NCBI RefSeq assembly: GCF_003355495.1 | Contig: NZ_CP031337.1 | Location: forward strand, 1,741,001-1,805,000 | Length of the DNA: 64,000 bases | DNA from: Crenobacter cavernae | Lineage (GTDB): Bacteria; Pseudomonadota; Gammaproteobacteria; Burkholderiales; Chromobacteriaceae | Direction: 5' to 3' | Part shown: in pieces, positions 40,578 through 49,207 of the stretch | Numbering within the stretch: the first letter of the stretch is position 1 | Layout: every line of letters starts with the position of its first letter | The notes under the pieces: generated by a model | The model's input: the letters and a program-made list of their open reading frames with translations, nothing else | What the model was told of the DNA's origin: nothing | Database searches by the model: none | Translations under genes and position numbers: made by a program

Positions 40578-42083
40578 TTACCAGCCTTCTCCCGTGGTGT
40601 ATTGGGGGGTGGTCTTTTCGATGTGGCGGATGAGCTCTTCTTCCTTCTTGAGGTCGAGCGTCAGGCACAAGAGGTAGTAGGCGAGGCCCGAGACGACCAG
40701 GCCGACCAGCCAGGCCAGGTCGACGCTGCCGATCATCCGCGCCAGCGGGCCGACGTAGACTTCCTTGGGGCCGTTGAAGATGGTGAAGAACGGGATCATC
40801 GTGACAAAGCCGATCAGGTAGGCGAGCAGGCCGCGGCAGCCCCAGTGGCCGTAGAGGTTGTCGTGCGGCAGGAAGAAGTGCGGGATGGCGTAGCGGCCCT
40901 TGCGCACGAAGAAGTAGTCGGTCAGGTTGACGGCGGTCCACGGCACCAGGAAGTACAGCATCACCACCAGGTAGATGTTCAGCACCGACAGGCCCGAACC
41001 GGAGGTGTAGATGCTCATCGCCACGCCCAGCTGCAGGAAGACCACGAACAGGATGGCCCAGACGCGCACCTTGGGCGTCGGCTTGACCTTGCGGAACGAG
41101 TCCACGCCGGTGATCGCCGTCAGCTTGGCGCTGTAGATGTTCATCGCGATGACCGGCAGGAAGGCGATGATGGTGACGGCCACGACCACCGTGCCCAGTT
41201 GCGGTGCGACGCTGGCGCCTACGCTGTGGAGCGCGACCAGCACGTCGGTGGCGTGCAGGTGTTCGCCCAGCCAGCCGCCGACGGCGATCATCCACGCGCC
41301 GGACAGCGAGGCGCCGAGGAAGACGGCCGCGATCAGCTTGCCGCTCGAGGTGTTCTTCGGCAGATAGCGCGAGTAGTCCGACACGTAGGGCGCGTAGGCG
41401 ATGTTGTAGCTGGCGCCGGCGGCGAACTGGGTGATGAAACCGATCCAGGTGAAACCCAGTGCAGCCGTGGCGGGCGCGTTGGCCACCGGAGGCGCGTCCT
41501 GGATCCAGCCCATCAGCACCGCCAGCGTCACGATGCCGTACAGCGGCAGCGACAGGAACAGCGACCACTTGAAGGTCTTGTGCATCCAGTCGTGGCCGAG
41601 GATGGCGAGGATCGTCGCCGGCACCGTCACCGCCAGTCCGACCTGCATCGGTCCCCACGCGAACAGCGTGTTGAGCCCCTGCATCATCAGCACCAGGTTG
41701 ACGATGTTGAAGCCTGCGAACACGAACAGCGTCGCCAGCAGCACCAGCACCACGCCGCGGTAGCCGAACTGCGCGCGCGACTGGATCATTTGCGGCAGGC
41801 CCAGGTGAGGCCCCTGCGAGCCGTGGAAGGCCATGAACAGCGTGCCGAACATGATGCCGAGCGTGCCGGCGATCGTGGTCCACAGCGAACTCAGGCCCAC
41901 GCTCGGTCCGACGAAGCCGATCGTCATAGTGAAGAAGGTGAAGTTGCCGACAAACCAGAACGGACCTTGCGTCGACAGCTTGTCGGTCCTCTCGTGTTCC
42001 GGAATGAAGTCGATCGAATGGCCTTCGATTTCCAGCCCGCCTTGTCCCTGAGACGCAGGCGTAGTGTGCGTACCCGATTTCAT
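40578..42083 (-). CDS. NCS1-family permease (purine-cytosine permease type)
   Basis: The protein of about 501 residues has some 12 membrane segments and the NCS1 start PEHERTDKLSTQGPFWFVGN. Conserved loops are MAFHGSQGPHLGLPQMIQSRAQFGYRG, AAGASYNIAYAPYVSDYSRYLP and LVPWTAVNLTDYFFVRKGRYA. NCS1 carriers import nucleobases, hydantoins, thiamin precursors or related N-compounds. Its operon partners suggest it imports the guanidino-type substrate degraded by them. ATG at 42083 follows AGGAGAAACCG. Confidence 0.9.
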   Translation of the reverse strand: MKSGTHTTPASQGQGGLEIEGHSIDFIPEHERTDKLSTQGPFWFVGNFTFFTMTIGFVGPSVGLSSLWTTIAGTLGIMFGTLFMAFHGSQGPHLGLPQMIQSRAQFGYRGVVLVLLATLFVFAGFNIVNLVLMMQGLNTLFAWGPMQVGLAVTVPATILAILGHDWMHKTFKWSLFLSLPLYGIVTLAVLMGWIQDAPPVANAPATAALGFTWIGFITQFAAGASYNIAYAPYVSDYSRYLPKNTSSGKLIAAVFLGASLSGAWMIAVGGWLGEHLHATDVLVALHSVGASVAPQLGTVVVAVTIIAFLPVIAMNIYSAKLTAITGVDSFRKVKPTPKVRVWAILFVVFLQLGVAMSIYTSGSGLSVLNIYLVVMLYFLVPWTAVNLTDYFFVRKGRYAIPHFFLPHDNLYGHWGCRGLLAYLIGFVTMIPFFTIFNGPKEVYVGPLARMIGSVDLAWLVGLVVSGLAYYLLCLTLDLKKEEELIRHIEKTTPQYTTGEGW

Positions 42084-42150
42084 CGGTTTCTCCTCTGTAT
42101 CCTTTGTCGTGCCGTCAGGTGCGCGCATCTCGCGCCGCCCGCGACGGCAA

Positions 42151-42173
42151 GGTTGGCCGAGCCAGGCTCGGCC
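42151..42173. repeat. Inverted pair of the TTGGCCGAG repeat
   Basis: TTGGCCGAG (42151-42159) and CTCGGCCAA (42165-42173) form a tight hairpin in the gap between the aldehyde dehydrogenase and the NCS1 permease gene. It is not followed by a T-run in the direction of transcription. Confidence 0.85.
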
Positions 42174-42224
42174 AACGTCCGTCTTGTCATGCGCTTGCCC
42201 GTGGGCGGTGTACCCGCCTCTTTG

Positions 42225-43733
42225 TCAGGGCAGCGTGATCCACACGGCCTTGGTCTCCATCAGGTGATCGAGCTGTTCCGGGCCGAGGTCCTTGCCGAAG
42301 CCGGACTCCTTGAAGCCGCCGAACGGCATCGCCGGGTCTATCGTGCTGTGCGCGTTCACGTAGACCGAGCCGGCGTGAAGGCGCGGGATCAGGCCGTGCA
42401 CTCGGCCGAGGTCGTTGGAGTAGATCGCGGCGGCCAGGCCAAACGGCGAATCGTTCGCCTGCGCCAGCGCGTCGTCGATATCGTCGAACGGGGCGGTCAC
42501 CAGCACCGGGCCGAAGATCTCCTCGCGGACGATGTTCATGTCGTTGCGGCAGTGGGCGAAGATGGTCGGCTCGACGTAGTAGCCCGGCCCTTGCAGCGCG
42601 TGGCCGCCGTGGACGAGCTCGGCTCCCTCACGCCGGCCAGTGTCGATGTAGGAGACGACGCGGTCCTTCTGCAGCGCCGATACCAGCGGGCTGATGAAGC
42701 AGTCCGGATCCAGGCCTGGGGCGATCTTCAGCGTGGCGGTGTAGGCGATCAGCTCGTCGAGGAAGGCGTCGTACACGCTGCGGTGCACGTAGGCGCGGGT
42801 GCCGGCGTCGCACACCTGTCCCGAATTGAAGAATACGCCGTTGGCCACCGCGCGCGCGGCGGCCGCAAGGTCGGCGTCGTCGAGCACCAGCACCGGCGAC
42901 TTGCCGCCCAACTCGAGCGTGACGCGCTTGATGCTGTCGAGCGCGGCTCGGCCAACGTTGCGGCCGACCGGGGTCGAGCCGGTGAAGGTCAGCTTGTCGA
43001 TGCCAGGATGGGTGGCCATCGCCGCGCCGACCACGCTGCCGCGCCCGGTGACGATGTTGACCACGCCGTCGGGGATGCCGGCTTCTTGCACCAGCTCGGC
43101 GAAGCGCAGCGTCGACAGCGAGGTCAGCTCGGCCGGCTTGACGACGGTGGTGCAGCCGACCGCGAGCGCGGCGGCGAGCTTCCACGCCATCGTCTGCAGC
43201 GGGAAGTTCCACGGCACGATCGCGCCGACCACGCCGATCGGCTCCTTGCGCGTGTAGGCCAGATAGTTGCCCGGCAGCGACGGCTCGACGGTGCGGCCGT
43301 GCAGCTTGGACGCCCAGCCGGCGAAGTAGCGGAAGGTGTCGACCGTGCCCTGGATGTCGACGTCGCGCGCAGAGGCGACCGACTTGCCCATGTCGATGGC
43401 TTCGAGCTCGGCCAACTCGATGGCGTTCGCCTCTATCAGGTCGGCGAGGCGATGCAGCAGGCGCTCGCGCTCCAGCGGCTTCAGGCGTCGCCACTGCCCG
43501 CCGTCGAACTGGGCGCGCGCGGCCGCGACCGCATGGTCGAGGTCGTCGACCGTGCCGGCCGGGATACGCGTGATGACGCCTTCGGTCGACGGTTCGACCG
43601 AGTCGAAGAACTGGCCGTCGCCGCTTTCCAGCCATCGGCCGCCGATGAACATCTTCTGCGGCTTGGCGAGGAAGCGTCGCGTCGCCTCCGACACGCCGTA
43701 TCGTTCCAGGTATTGCTGTACGACTGTATCCAT
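42225..43733 (-). CDS. Aldehyde dehydrogenase (betaine-aldehyde / gamma-aminobutyraldehyde type)
   Basis: The 502-residue enzyme has the ALDH landmarks PWNFPLQTMAWKLAAALAVG, FTGSTPVGRNV, the general-base Glu in LELGGKSPVLVLDDAD, the catalytic Cys in NSGQVCDAGTRAY and EEIFGPVLVT. It oxidises an aldehyde to the acid with NAD(P). The closest groups are betaine-, aminobutyr- and guanidinobutyraldehyde dehydrogenases. The ATG at 43733 (MDTVVQQYLERYG) has AGAGGAAAGATC upstream; the long open frame extending to 44807 is only the antisense-like overlap with the next gene. Confidence 0.92.
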   Translation of the reverse strand: MDTVVQQYLERYGVSEATRRFLAKPQKMFIGGRWLESGDGQFFDSVEPSTEGVITRIPAGTVDDLDHAVAAARAQFDGGQWRRLKPLERERLLHRLADLIEANAIELAELEAIDMGKSVASARDVDIQGTVDTFRYFAGWASKLHGRTVEPSLPGNYLAYTRKEPIGVVGAIVPWNFPLQTMAWKLAAALAVGCTTVVKPAELTSLSTLRFAELVQEAGIPDGVVNIVTGRGSVVGAAMATHPGIDKLTFTGSTPVGRNVGRAALDSIKRVTLELGGKSPVLVLDDADLAAAARAVANGVFFNSGQVCDAGTRAYVHRSVYDAFLDELIAYTATLKIAPGLDPDCFISPLVSALQKDRVVSYIDTGRREGAELVHGGHALQGPGYYVEPTIFAHCRNDMNIVREEIFGPVLVTAPFDDIDDALAQANDSPFGLAAAIYSNDLGRVHGLIPRLHAGSVYVNAHSTIDPAMPFGGFKESGFGKDLGPEQLDHLMETKAVWITLP

Positions 43734-43810
43734 GATCTTTCCTCTGTTTCTGACGCCCGCATCTTGGCGGCGGGCTCTGTCTGAATGGGTAGTGAACGTC
43801 CGGGGGAGGC

Positions 43811-44791
43811 TTAGCGTCCCGCCTTGGCCTGAGCACGGTCGTGGAAGATGAAGCCGAGGCTGTTCATCAACAGCTGCGCCGCGAGGATCGAGGTCACGTC
43901 TGCCTGGTCGTAGGCGGGCGCGACCTCGACGAGGTCCATGCCGACGATGTTGCCGCGGCTGCGCTTGGACAAGGCCTGGATGATTTCCAGCACTTCGTAG
44001 TACTGGAAGCCGCCGTGGCTCGGCGTGCCGGTGCCCGGCGCGATCGACGGGTCGAAGCCGTCGATGTCGATGGTGATGTAGTAGGGCACGCCTTCCGGAA
44101 TGAGCGCGAGCACGCCGTCGGTGCCGAGGCGGCGCACGTCGCGCACAGACAGGATGTGCGAGCCGGCGTCGCGCGCGGCGTCGTAGTCGTCGCGGTTCGA
44201 CGACGAGACGTTGCGGATGCCGAGCTGCGTCATGCCGCCGATGTGGTCCATCTCGGATGCGCGGCGCAGCGGGTTGCCGTGGCCGTAGCGCACGCCGTGG
44301 CGCTCGTCGACGAAGTCCAGGTGGGCGTCGAAGTGCACGATGTGGATCGGGCCGTGCCCTTCGTAGGCCTTGATCACCGGCGCGTGGATCGAGTGGTCGC
44401 CGCCGAGCACCACCGGCATCGCGCCCGATTCGAGGATCTTGCGCACCGCGAACTCGATGTTGGCGTTGCTCTTGGCCATATCGGTGTGGACGATGTCGGC
44501 GTCGCCGACGTCGACCATGCTCACCTGCTCGCGCGTCAAATAGGTCGTGTCGTCTTCGTGGTCGTAGGCGCCCGAGTGGCCGAACGAGAACAGCGTCGAC
44601 GCCTCGCGGATGCCGCGCGGACCGAAGCGCGCGCCCGAGCGCCACTGGGTGCCCATGTCGTTCGGTGCGCCGAGGATGGCGACGTCGGCGTCGATGCGGT
44701 TCCAGTCGAGGCAGACCGGCGACTTGGCGAAGGTGCAGTGCCCGACGAAGGGCAGGTCGAGGCGGCCCGTTTCGTATCCGTTTTTTTCCAT
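43811..44791 (-). CDS. Agmatinase-family ureohydrolase, guanidinobutyrase-like
   Basis: The 326-residue protein has the binuclear-metal motifs of arginase/agmatinase enzymes: VVLGGDHSIHAPV, VHFDAHLDFVDE and TIDIDGFDPSIAPGTGTP. These enzymes hydrolyse a guanidino group to urea plus the amine. The linkage to a divergent LysR gene and to a permease recalls the gbuA/gbuR locus of Pseudomonas (4-guanidinobutyrate to GABA and urea), so guanidinobutyrase is favoured over agmatinase. No speA or urease genes are in the window. First gene of the four-gene operon. Confidence 0.85.
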   Translation of the reverse strand: MEKNGYETGRLDLPFVGHCTFAKSPVCLDWNRIDADVAILGAPNDMGTQWRSGARFGPRGIREASTLFSFGHSGAYDHEDDTTYLTREQVSMVDVGDADIVHTDMAKSNANIEFAVRKILESGAMPVVLGGDHSIHAPVIKAYEGHGPIHIVHFDAHLDFVDERHGVRYGHGNPLRRASEMDHIGGMTQLGIRNVSSSNRDDYDAARDAGSHILSVRDVRRLGTDGVLALIPEGVPYYITIDIDGFDPSIAPGTGTPSHGGFQYYEVLEIIQALSKRSRGNIVGMDLVEVAPAYDQADVTSILAAQLLMNSLGFIFHDRAQAKAGR

Positions 44792-44874
44792 CTTGCATCT
44801 CTCCCATCAGGGTTTTCTACGATAAAGCGCCGCTTGATTGCGATCGGCTTTGACGTGAATATGGGCGAGGATTT

Positions 44875-44889
44875 GCATTGGGAAAATGC
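44875..44889. promoter_or_regulatory. Candidate LysR operator between the ureohydrolase and its regulator
   Basis: GCATT-GGGAA-AATGC is a five-base inverted repeat with the T-N11-A spacing class typical of LysR boxes. It lies in the 155-base divergent promoter region, about 60 bases before the LysR start. Confidence 0.45.
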
Positions 44890-44946
44890 TAATCATCAGA
44901 TGCATAAATCGGAATTTCCGAAGTATTCGGGAAGAGGAGGCGAACG

Positions 44947-45864
44947 ATGATGCAGCTTCACGACGTCGACCTGAAACTGCTCAGGGTCTTCGTCACCATC
45001 GTCAAGTGCGGCGGCTTTTCCGCCGCGCAGGCGGCGCTGAACGTCGGGCAGTCGACGATCAGCGAACAGATGACCAGCCTGGAAACCCGGCTCGGCGTGA
45101 AGCTGTGCGACCGCGGCCGCGGCGGCTTCAGGTTGACCGAGCACGGCCAGGCGACCTACGAGGCGACGCAGCGCCTGCTGATGGCGGTAGAGACCTTCTG
45201 CATGGATACCGACCTCTTGAAGGAGCGCATCACAGGCCGGCTCTACCTCGGCATCATCGACAACACCATCACCGATCCGGAGTCTCCGCTGCCGCGCGCG
45301 ACGCAGCGCTTCGTCGCGCGCGGGCACGACGTGCATCTGGACGTGTATATCGGCACGCCGGCTGAGCTCGAGGAGCGCGTGCTCGACGGCCGCCTGCACG
45401 TGGCGATCGGGCACTTCCCGATGCGGGTGCCCGGCCTCGCCTATTCGCTGCTGTACCAGGAGTCGGACGGCCTGTTCTGCAGCCGTCTCCACCCGCTCTA
45501 CGAGAGCCCGGCTACCGACGCCGAGCTGTTCGACACGCTGGCGGCGAGCCGTATCGTCGCGCGCGGCTATCTGCAGCAGCGCGACCTGCAGCTGATCGGC
45601 GCCGCCAAGGCGGCCGCGACGGTCGACAACGTCGAGGCGCAGGCCATCCTGATCCTGTCCGGGGCCTACGTCGGTTTCCTGCCGGTGCACTACGCCGAGC
45701 GCTGGGTCGCGAGCGGCGAGATGCGCCGGCTCGAGCCGCAGCGCTTCGGCCTGATGTGGCCGTTCACCGCCATCACGCGGCGCGGCACGACCATCCCGCC
45801 CATCCTGCGCGTCTTCCTCGACGACCTCGAGGCGTGCACGCCGCAGGGCCGGCTGCAGACTTGA
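44947..45864 (+). CDS. LysR-family regulator of the ureohydrolase operon
   Basis: The 305-residue protein has a LysR winged helix-turn-helix at the N-terminus (LKLLRVFVTIVKCGGFSAAQAALNVGQSTISEQM) followed by the two-lobed effector domain, including LPRATQRFVARGHDVHLDVY and LSGAYVGFLPVHY. It is divergent from the ureohydrolase gene and very likely controls that operon, in the manner of gbuR. GGAGG precedes the start region. Confidence 0.9.
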   Translation: MMQLHDVDLKLLRVFVTIVKCGGFSAAQAALNVGQSTISEQMTSLETRLGVKLCDRGRGGFRLTEHGQATYEATQRLLMAVETFCMDTDLLKERITGRLYLGIIDNTITDPESPLPRATQRFVARGHDVHLDVYIGTPAELEERVLDGRLHVAIGHFPMRVPGLAYSLLYQESDGLFCSRLHPLYESPATDAELFDTLAASRIVARGYLQQRDLQLIGAAKAAATVDNVEAQAILILSGAYVGFLPVHYAERWVASGEMRRLEPQRFGLMWPFTAITRRGTTIPPILRVFLDDLEACTPQGRLQT

Positions 45865-45873
45865 GCCTGTCGC

Positions 45874-46737
45874 TCAGGTCCTGCGCAGTTTTTCCAGCAG
45901 CCAGCTGCCGGCCGGCCCCAGCCGGTGGCTGCGCGACCAGACCACATCCACCGCCAGGTATTTCGGCCAGCCGGCCATCTTCAGTTTGACGAGGTCGTCG
46001 CGGCCGAAATGCTCGGCCAACCAGTCGGGCAGCTCCGCCCAGCCGAAGCCGAACGCCGCCATTTCCATCAGCAACAGGTAGTTGGGCGCCGACCAGCAGC
46101 GCCCGCCGGTCGGGCGCTGCGGCTTGTCGAGCACGGTGTTGAGGCGCAGCTCGCGTTCGCCCAAGAGCTCGTCCCGGTCCAGCTCGGCACGGCCGGCCAG
46201 CGGGTGGGTCTTGCCGACGTAGAGGCCGATCTCGGCCGGCGTGGCGAGCGTCGCGCGGCCGATGTCGGCCGGGTAGTCGGGCAGCGCGCCGACCAGGCCG
46301 AGCTGGGCGCGCCCCTGTTCGACGAGGTCGATCACGTCGTCGTGCTCGGCCACCATGCATTCTAGTTCCAGGTCGGGGTACTGCCGGTCGAGGTCGGCGA
46401 GCAGCGTTTCGTACGGGATCGACTGGAGGGCGGTATCGGACACCACCAGCGTGAGGCGCGCCTCCATGCCGTCCAGCAGCTGGCCGGCGTTGCGGCTCAG
46501 GCGGTCGTGCGCGGCGAGGATGTCCTCGGCGCGCGGCAACAGCTGGCGGCCGGCGTCGGTCAGCGCCGGCGGCCGCAGCTGCCGGTCGAACAGCGTCACG
46601 CAAAGGTCGATCTCGAGGTTGGCGATCGCCTCGCTGACGGTGGACTGACTCTTGCCGAGCTTGCGCGCGGCGGCGCTGAACGAGCCTAGCGTGGCGGCGG
46701 CGACGAAGGCGTGCAGGGCTTCTGGCGCGTAGTGCAT
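45874..46737 (-). CDS. LysR-family regulator divergent from PACE transporter
   Basis: The protein of about 287 residues has the LysR helix-turn-helix (ALHAFVAAATLGSFSAAARKLGKSQSTVSEAI) and a substrate-binding domain. Start at 46737 (MHYAPEALHAF) is used because the longer frame begins with GTG and adds a non-conserved 14 residues; either is possible. It is divergent from a PACE efflux gene, the same arrangement as AceR/AceI of Acinetobacter. Its stop lies nine bases from the previous, convergent LysR gene. Confidence 0.88.
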   Translation of the reverse strand: MHYAPEALHAFVAAATLGSFSAAARKLGKSQSTVSEAIANLEIDLCVTLFDRQLRPPALTDAGRQLLPRAEDILAAHDRLSRNAGQLLDGMEARLTLVVSDTALQSIPYETLLADLDRQYPDLELECMVAEHDDVIDLVEQGRAQLGLVGALPDYPADIGRATLATPAEIGLYVGKTHPLAGRAELDRDELLGERELRLNTVLDKPQRPTGGRCWSAPNYLLLMEMAAFGFGWAELPDWLAEHFGRDDLVKLKMAGWPKYLAVDVVWSRSHRLGPAGSWLLEKLRRT

Positions 46738-46826
46738 ATCGGTTTTTCCGATGGTTTCCTGCTTTGTAGTATCCAGCACGCCGATGAAAATAGCGTCAAT
46801 TCTTCATTTACGGCAGGGAGGCGACG

Positions 46827-47270
46827 ATGGATACCCGAAAAACGCTGCTGGAGCGCGCGCTCTTCGCGCTGGCCTTCGAGCTGTTGGCGGTGGCGATCTG
46901 CGCGCCGCTGCTGTCGTGGCTGATGGGCGGGTCGCTGGGCCACATGGGCGCGCTGACGCTGATGATGTCGCTCTTGGCGATGGGCTGGAACATGCTGTTC
47001 AACACGCTGTTCGACCGCGCCCAGCAAGGGCTCGGCTTTACGCGCACGCTGGCGGTGCGCGCCTTGCACGCGATGCTGTTCGAGGGCGGGCTGGTCGGCC
47101 TGGCGGTGCCGCTCGTGGCCTGGTGGCTGGGCGTCAGCCTCATCGACGCCTTGCTGTTCGACATCGGCATCCTGCTGTTCTTCCTGCCCTACACCATGGC
47201 GTTCAACTGGGGCTACGACGTGCTGCGCGCGCGCTGGTTCGCGAGGCGGGCGGTGGCCATGCCGTGCTGA
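46827..47270 (+). CDS. PACE-family multidrug/biocide efflux transporter
   Basis: The 147-residue protein has four membrane segments arranged as two BTP domains: ERALFALAFELLAVAICAPLL and RALHAMLFEGGLVGLAVPLVAWW. The conserved glutamate in helix 1 (AFE) and the matching FE in helix 3 are present, as are WNMLFNTLFDR and FNWGYDVLRARW at the ends of helices 2 and 4. PACE proteins export chlorhexidine, polyamines and other cationic compounds by proton antiport. Probably controlled by the divergent LysR gene. Confidence 0.92.
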   Translation: MDTRKTLLERALFALAFELLAVAICAPLLSWLMGGSLGHMGALTLMMSLLAMGWNMLFNTLFDRAQQGLGFTRTLAVRALHAMLFEGGLVGLAVPLVAWWLGVSLIDALLFDIGILLFFLPYTMAFNWGYDVLRARWFARRAVAMPC

Positions 47271-47284
47271 GCGCGCTCCAAATG

Positions 47285-47327
47285 AAAAAGCTCGGCCAAC
47301 CTGATACAAAGGTTGGCCGAGCTTTTT
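47285..47327. terminator. Terminator built from an inverted pair of the TTGGCCGAG repeat
   Basis: The arms 47285-47302 and 47310-47327 pair perfectly over 18 bases around a seven-base loop and end in a run of T on both strands. The core of each arm is one copy of the repeated motif (47291-47299 and 47313-47321). It terminates the PACE gene. Confidence 0.92.
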
Positions 47328-47390
47328 TCCGGAAAGGGTGGGCCATGCGGCGCGCCGCCGCTGCCGCGTACGGGCAGCCCGGAAACAAAA

Positions 47391-47417
47391 AAGCCCGCCG
47401 GATGCCGGCGGGCTTTT
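47391..47417 (-). terminator. Intrinsic terminator after suhB
   Basis: AGCCCGCCGG and CCGGCGGGCT pair around a two- to four-base loop; the minus strand continues with TTTTTT. It lies about 20 bases past the suhB stop. Confidence 0.9.
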
Positions 47418-47434
47418 CATCTCTAATCTAGCGC

Positions 47435-48223
47435 TTACTTCACGTGCGGCGCGAGGGTGTGCAGCAGTTGGCCGAGCACCTTCGGGTTGCCGGCGACGAT
47501 GTCGCCCGAGTCGAGCCAGCCGTCCTCGCCCTTCGGGTTGGTGACGATGCCGCCCGCCTCCTGCACCATCAGGCTACCTGCGGCGATGTCCCACGGCTTG
47601 AGGTTCAGCTCCCAGAAGCCGTCGACGCGGCCGCAGGCGACGTTGCACAGGTCGAGCGCGGCCGAGCCTTCACGGCGCACGCCGGCGACTTTCGGCAGCA
47701 CGTCGCGGAACATCGCGAGGTATTGGTCGAGGTAGCTCATGTCCGACACCGGGAAGCCGGTGGCGATCAGGCATTCGTTCAGCGCGATGCGGCGCGACAC
47801 GCGGATGCGGCGGTCGTTCAGGAAGGCGCCGACGCCTTTGGACGCGGTGAAGATGTCGTTGCGGTTGGGGTCGTACACCACCGCCTGCTGGATCTGGCCC
47901 TTGACCGCCAGCGCGATCGAGATCGCGTATTGCGTGTGGCCGTGCAGGAAGTTGGTGGTGCCGTCCAGCGGGTCGATGATCCACTCGTAGTCGGAGTTGC
48001 CCACGCCTTTGGCGCCGGACTCTTCTGCTAGAATTGCGTGCTTCGGATAGGCCTCGAGCAGGGTCTCGATGATGATTTCTTCCGCCTGGCGGTCCACGTC
48101 GGACACGAAGTCGTTCGCCTTTTTCTTTTCTACGCGGATCACGTCCAGATTCTGCGAAGCACGCTGGATATGGTTGCCGGCACGGCGAGCGGCTTTGACC
48201 GCCACGGTTAGCATCGGATGCAT
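47435..48223 (-). CDS. suhB: Inositol-1-monophosphatase family protein SuhB
   Basis: The 262-residue protein has the metal-binding motifs of the IMPase superfamily: AEESGAKG, WIIDPLDGTTNF and the C-terminal KPWDIAAGSLMVQEAGG. SuhB hydrolyses inositol monophosphate in vitro and also joins rRNA transcription antitermination complexes. Start at 48223 (MHPMLTVAVKAARRAG) gives the normal N-terminus, with GAGG five bases before. It is divergent from trmJ, a gene neighbour in many proteobacteria. Confidence 0.95.
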   Translation of the reverse strand: MHPMLTVAVKAARRAGNHIQRASQNLDVIRVEKKKANDFVSDVDRQAEEIIIETLLEAYPKHAILAEESGAKGVGNSDYEWIIDPLDGTTNFLHGHTQYAISIALAVKGQIQQAVVYDPNRNDIFTASKGVGAFLNDRRIRVSRRIALNECLIATGFPVSDMSYLDQYLAMFRDVLPKVAGVRREGSAALDLCNVACGRVDGFWELNLKPWDIAAGSLMVQEAGGIVTNPKGEDGWLDSGDIVAGNPKVLGQLLHTLAPHVK

Positions 48224-48357
48224 TGAGGCCTCAGTACGTTGCAACCCGCAGGCGCTCGGGCGCCTGACGAGTGGATGATGATCGGTTTAAGGAACGAAGA
48301 GCCCGGCCGAGGGGACGGGTTCTAGAAGATGGCGCGCATTGTAACCGGAAAACGCTG

Positions 48358-49146
48358 ATGAATAAACCCCAAGTGCCTGATTTTCTGAAGAACATTCGCG
48401 TGGTGCTGGCCCGTCCGAGCCACCCCGGCAACATCGGATCGGCCGCGCGCGCGATGAAGACGATGGGGCTGACCAAGCTCTATCTCGTCGAACCGAAGAC
48501 CTTCCCGTCGGCCGAGGCGGACACGCTCGCCTCGGGTGCGGTCGACGTGCTCGAGAACGCGACGGTGACGTCGACCTTGGCCGAGGCGCTGGCCGGCGTC
48601 ACCGTCGCGTGTGCGCTGACCAGCCGCCGCCGCGAGCTGACGACGCCGCTGTCCACGCCGCGCGAACTCGCGCCCGACCTGATCGCGCGCGCCACGGCCG
48701 GAGAACAGGTCGCGCTGGTGTTCGGCAACGAGACCTTCGGCCTGTCGATCGACGAGGTCGAGCAGTGCAACCGGCTGATGACCATCCCCGGCAACCCCGA
48801 CTACTTCTCGCTGAACCTGGCGATGGCGGTTCAGGTGCTGTCGTACGAGCTGTTCTCGCACGTCGACGTCGGCGTCGACTATTTGAAGACAGACGCCGAG
48901 GCGGCGACGCACGAGGAGGTCGACGGCTTCTACGGTCATCTCGACGAGACGCTCGAGGCGATCGGCTACTACCGTCGCCGCAACGGCGAGCGGCTGATGC
49001 GCCGGCTGAAGACGCTGTTCAACCGCGCCCAGTTGCAGCGCGAGGAGATCGACATCCTGCGCGGTATGCTCAAGCAGATGCAGCGCAGCGCAGGCGGACA
49101 GTCCGGCACCCGGTCCGACCCTGGCGAAGCCGACGAAAACGCCTGA
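48358..49146 (+). CDS. trmJ: tRNA (cytidine/uridine-32-2'-O)-methyltransferase TrmJ
   Basis: The 262-residue SPOUT-class methyltransferase starts PDFLKNIRVVLARPSHPGNIGSAARA. It contains the knotted SAM-binding segments VALVFGNETFGLSIDEVEQCN and IPGNPDYFSLNLAMAVQVL, followed by a charged C-terminal extension. It 2'-O-methylates residue 32 of several tRNAs. The ATG at 48358 fits the family N-terminus. One internal TTGGCCGAG lies at 48577. Confidence 0.94.
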   Translation: MNKPQVPDFLKNIRVVLARPSHPGNIGSAARAMKTMGLTKLYLVEPKTFPSAEADTLASGAVDVLENATVTSTLAEALAGVTVACALTSRRRELTTPLSTPRELAPDLIARATAGEQVALVFGNETFGLSIDEVEQCNRLMTIPGNPDYFSLNLAMAVQVLSYELFSHVDVGVDYLKTDAEAATHEEVDGFYGHLDETLEAIGYYRRRNGERLMRRLKTLFNRAQLQREEIDILRGMLKQMQRSAGGQSGTRSDPGEADENA

Positions 49147-49207
49147 TTCGCGCGGCACGGCGCACCGGGGTAAAGTTCAGGAAAGACGTTCCTCCGAAAG
49201 GCTGACC

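Noticed and set aside
40539..43784. Long + strand frame across the NCS1/ALDH genes
   Set aside because: Antisense shadow of clearly identified minus-strand genes.
42225..44807. 860-codon minus frame suggesting an ALDH fused to an upstream domain
   Set aside because: The upstream part is the ureohydrolase gene read out of frame; the ALDH has its own ATG and ribosome-binding site at 43733.
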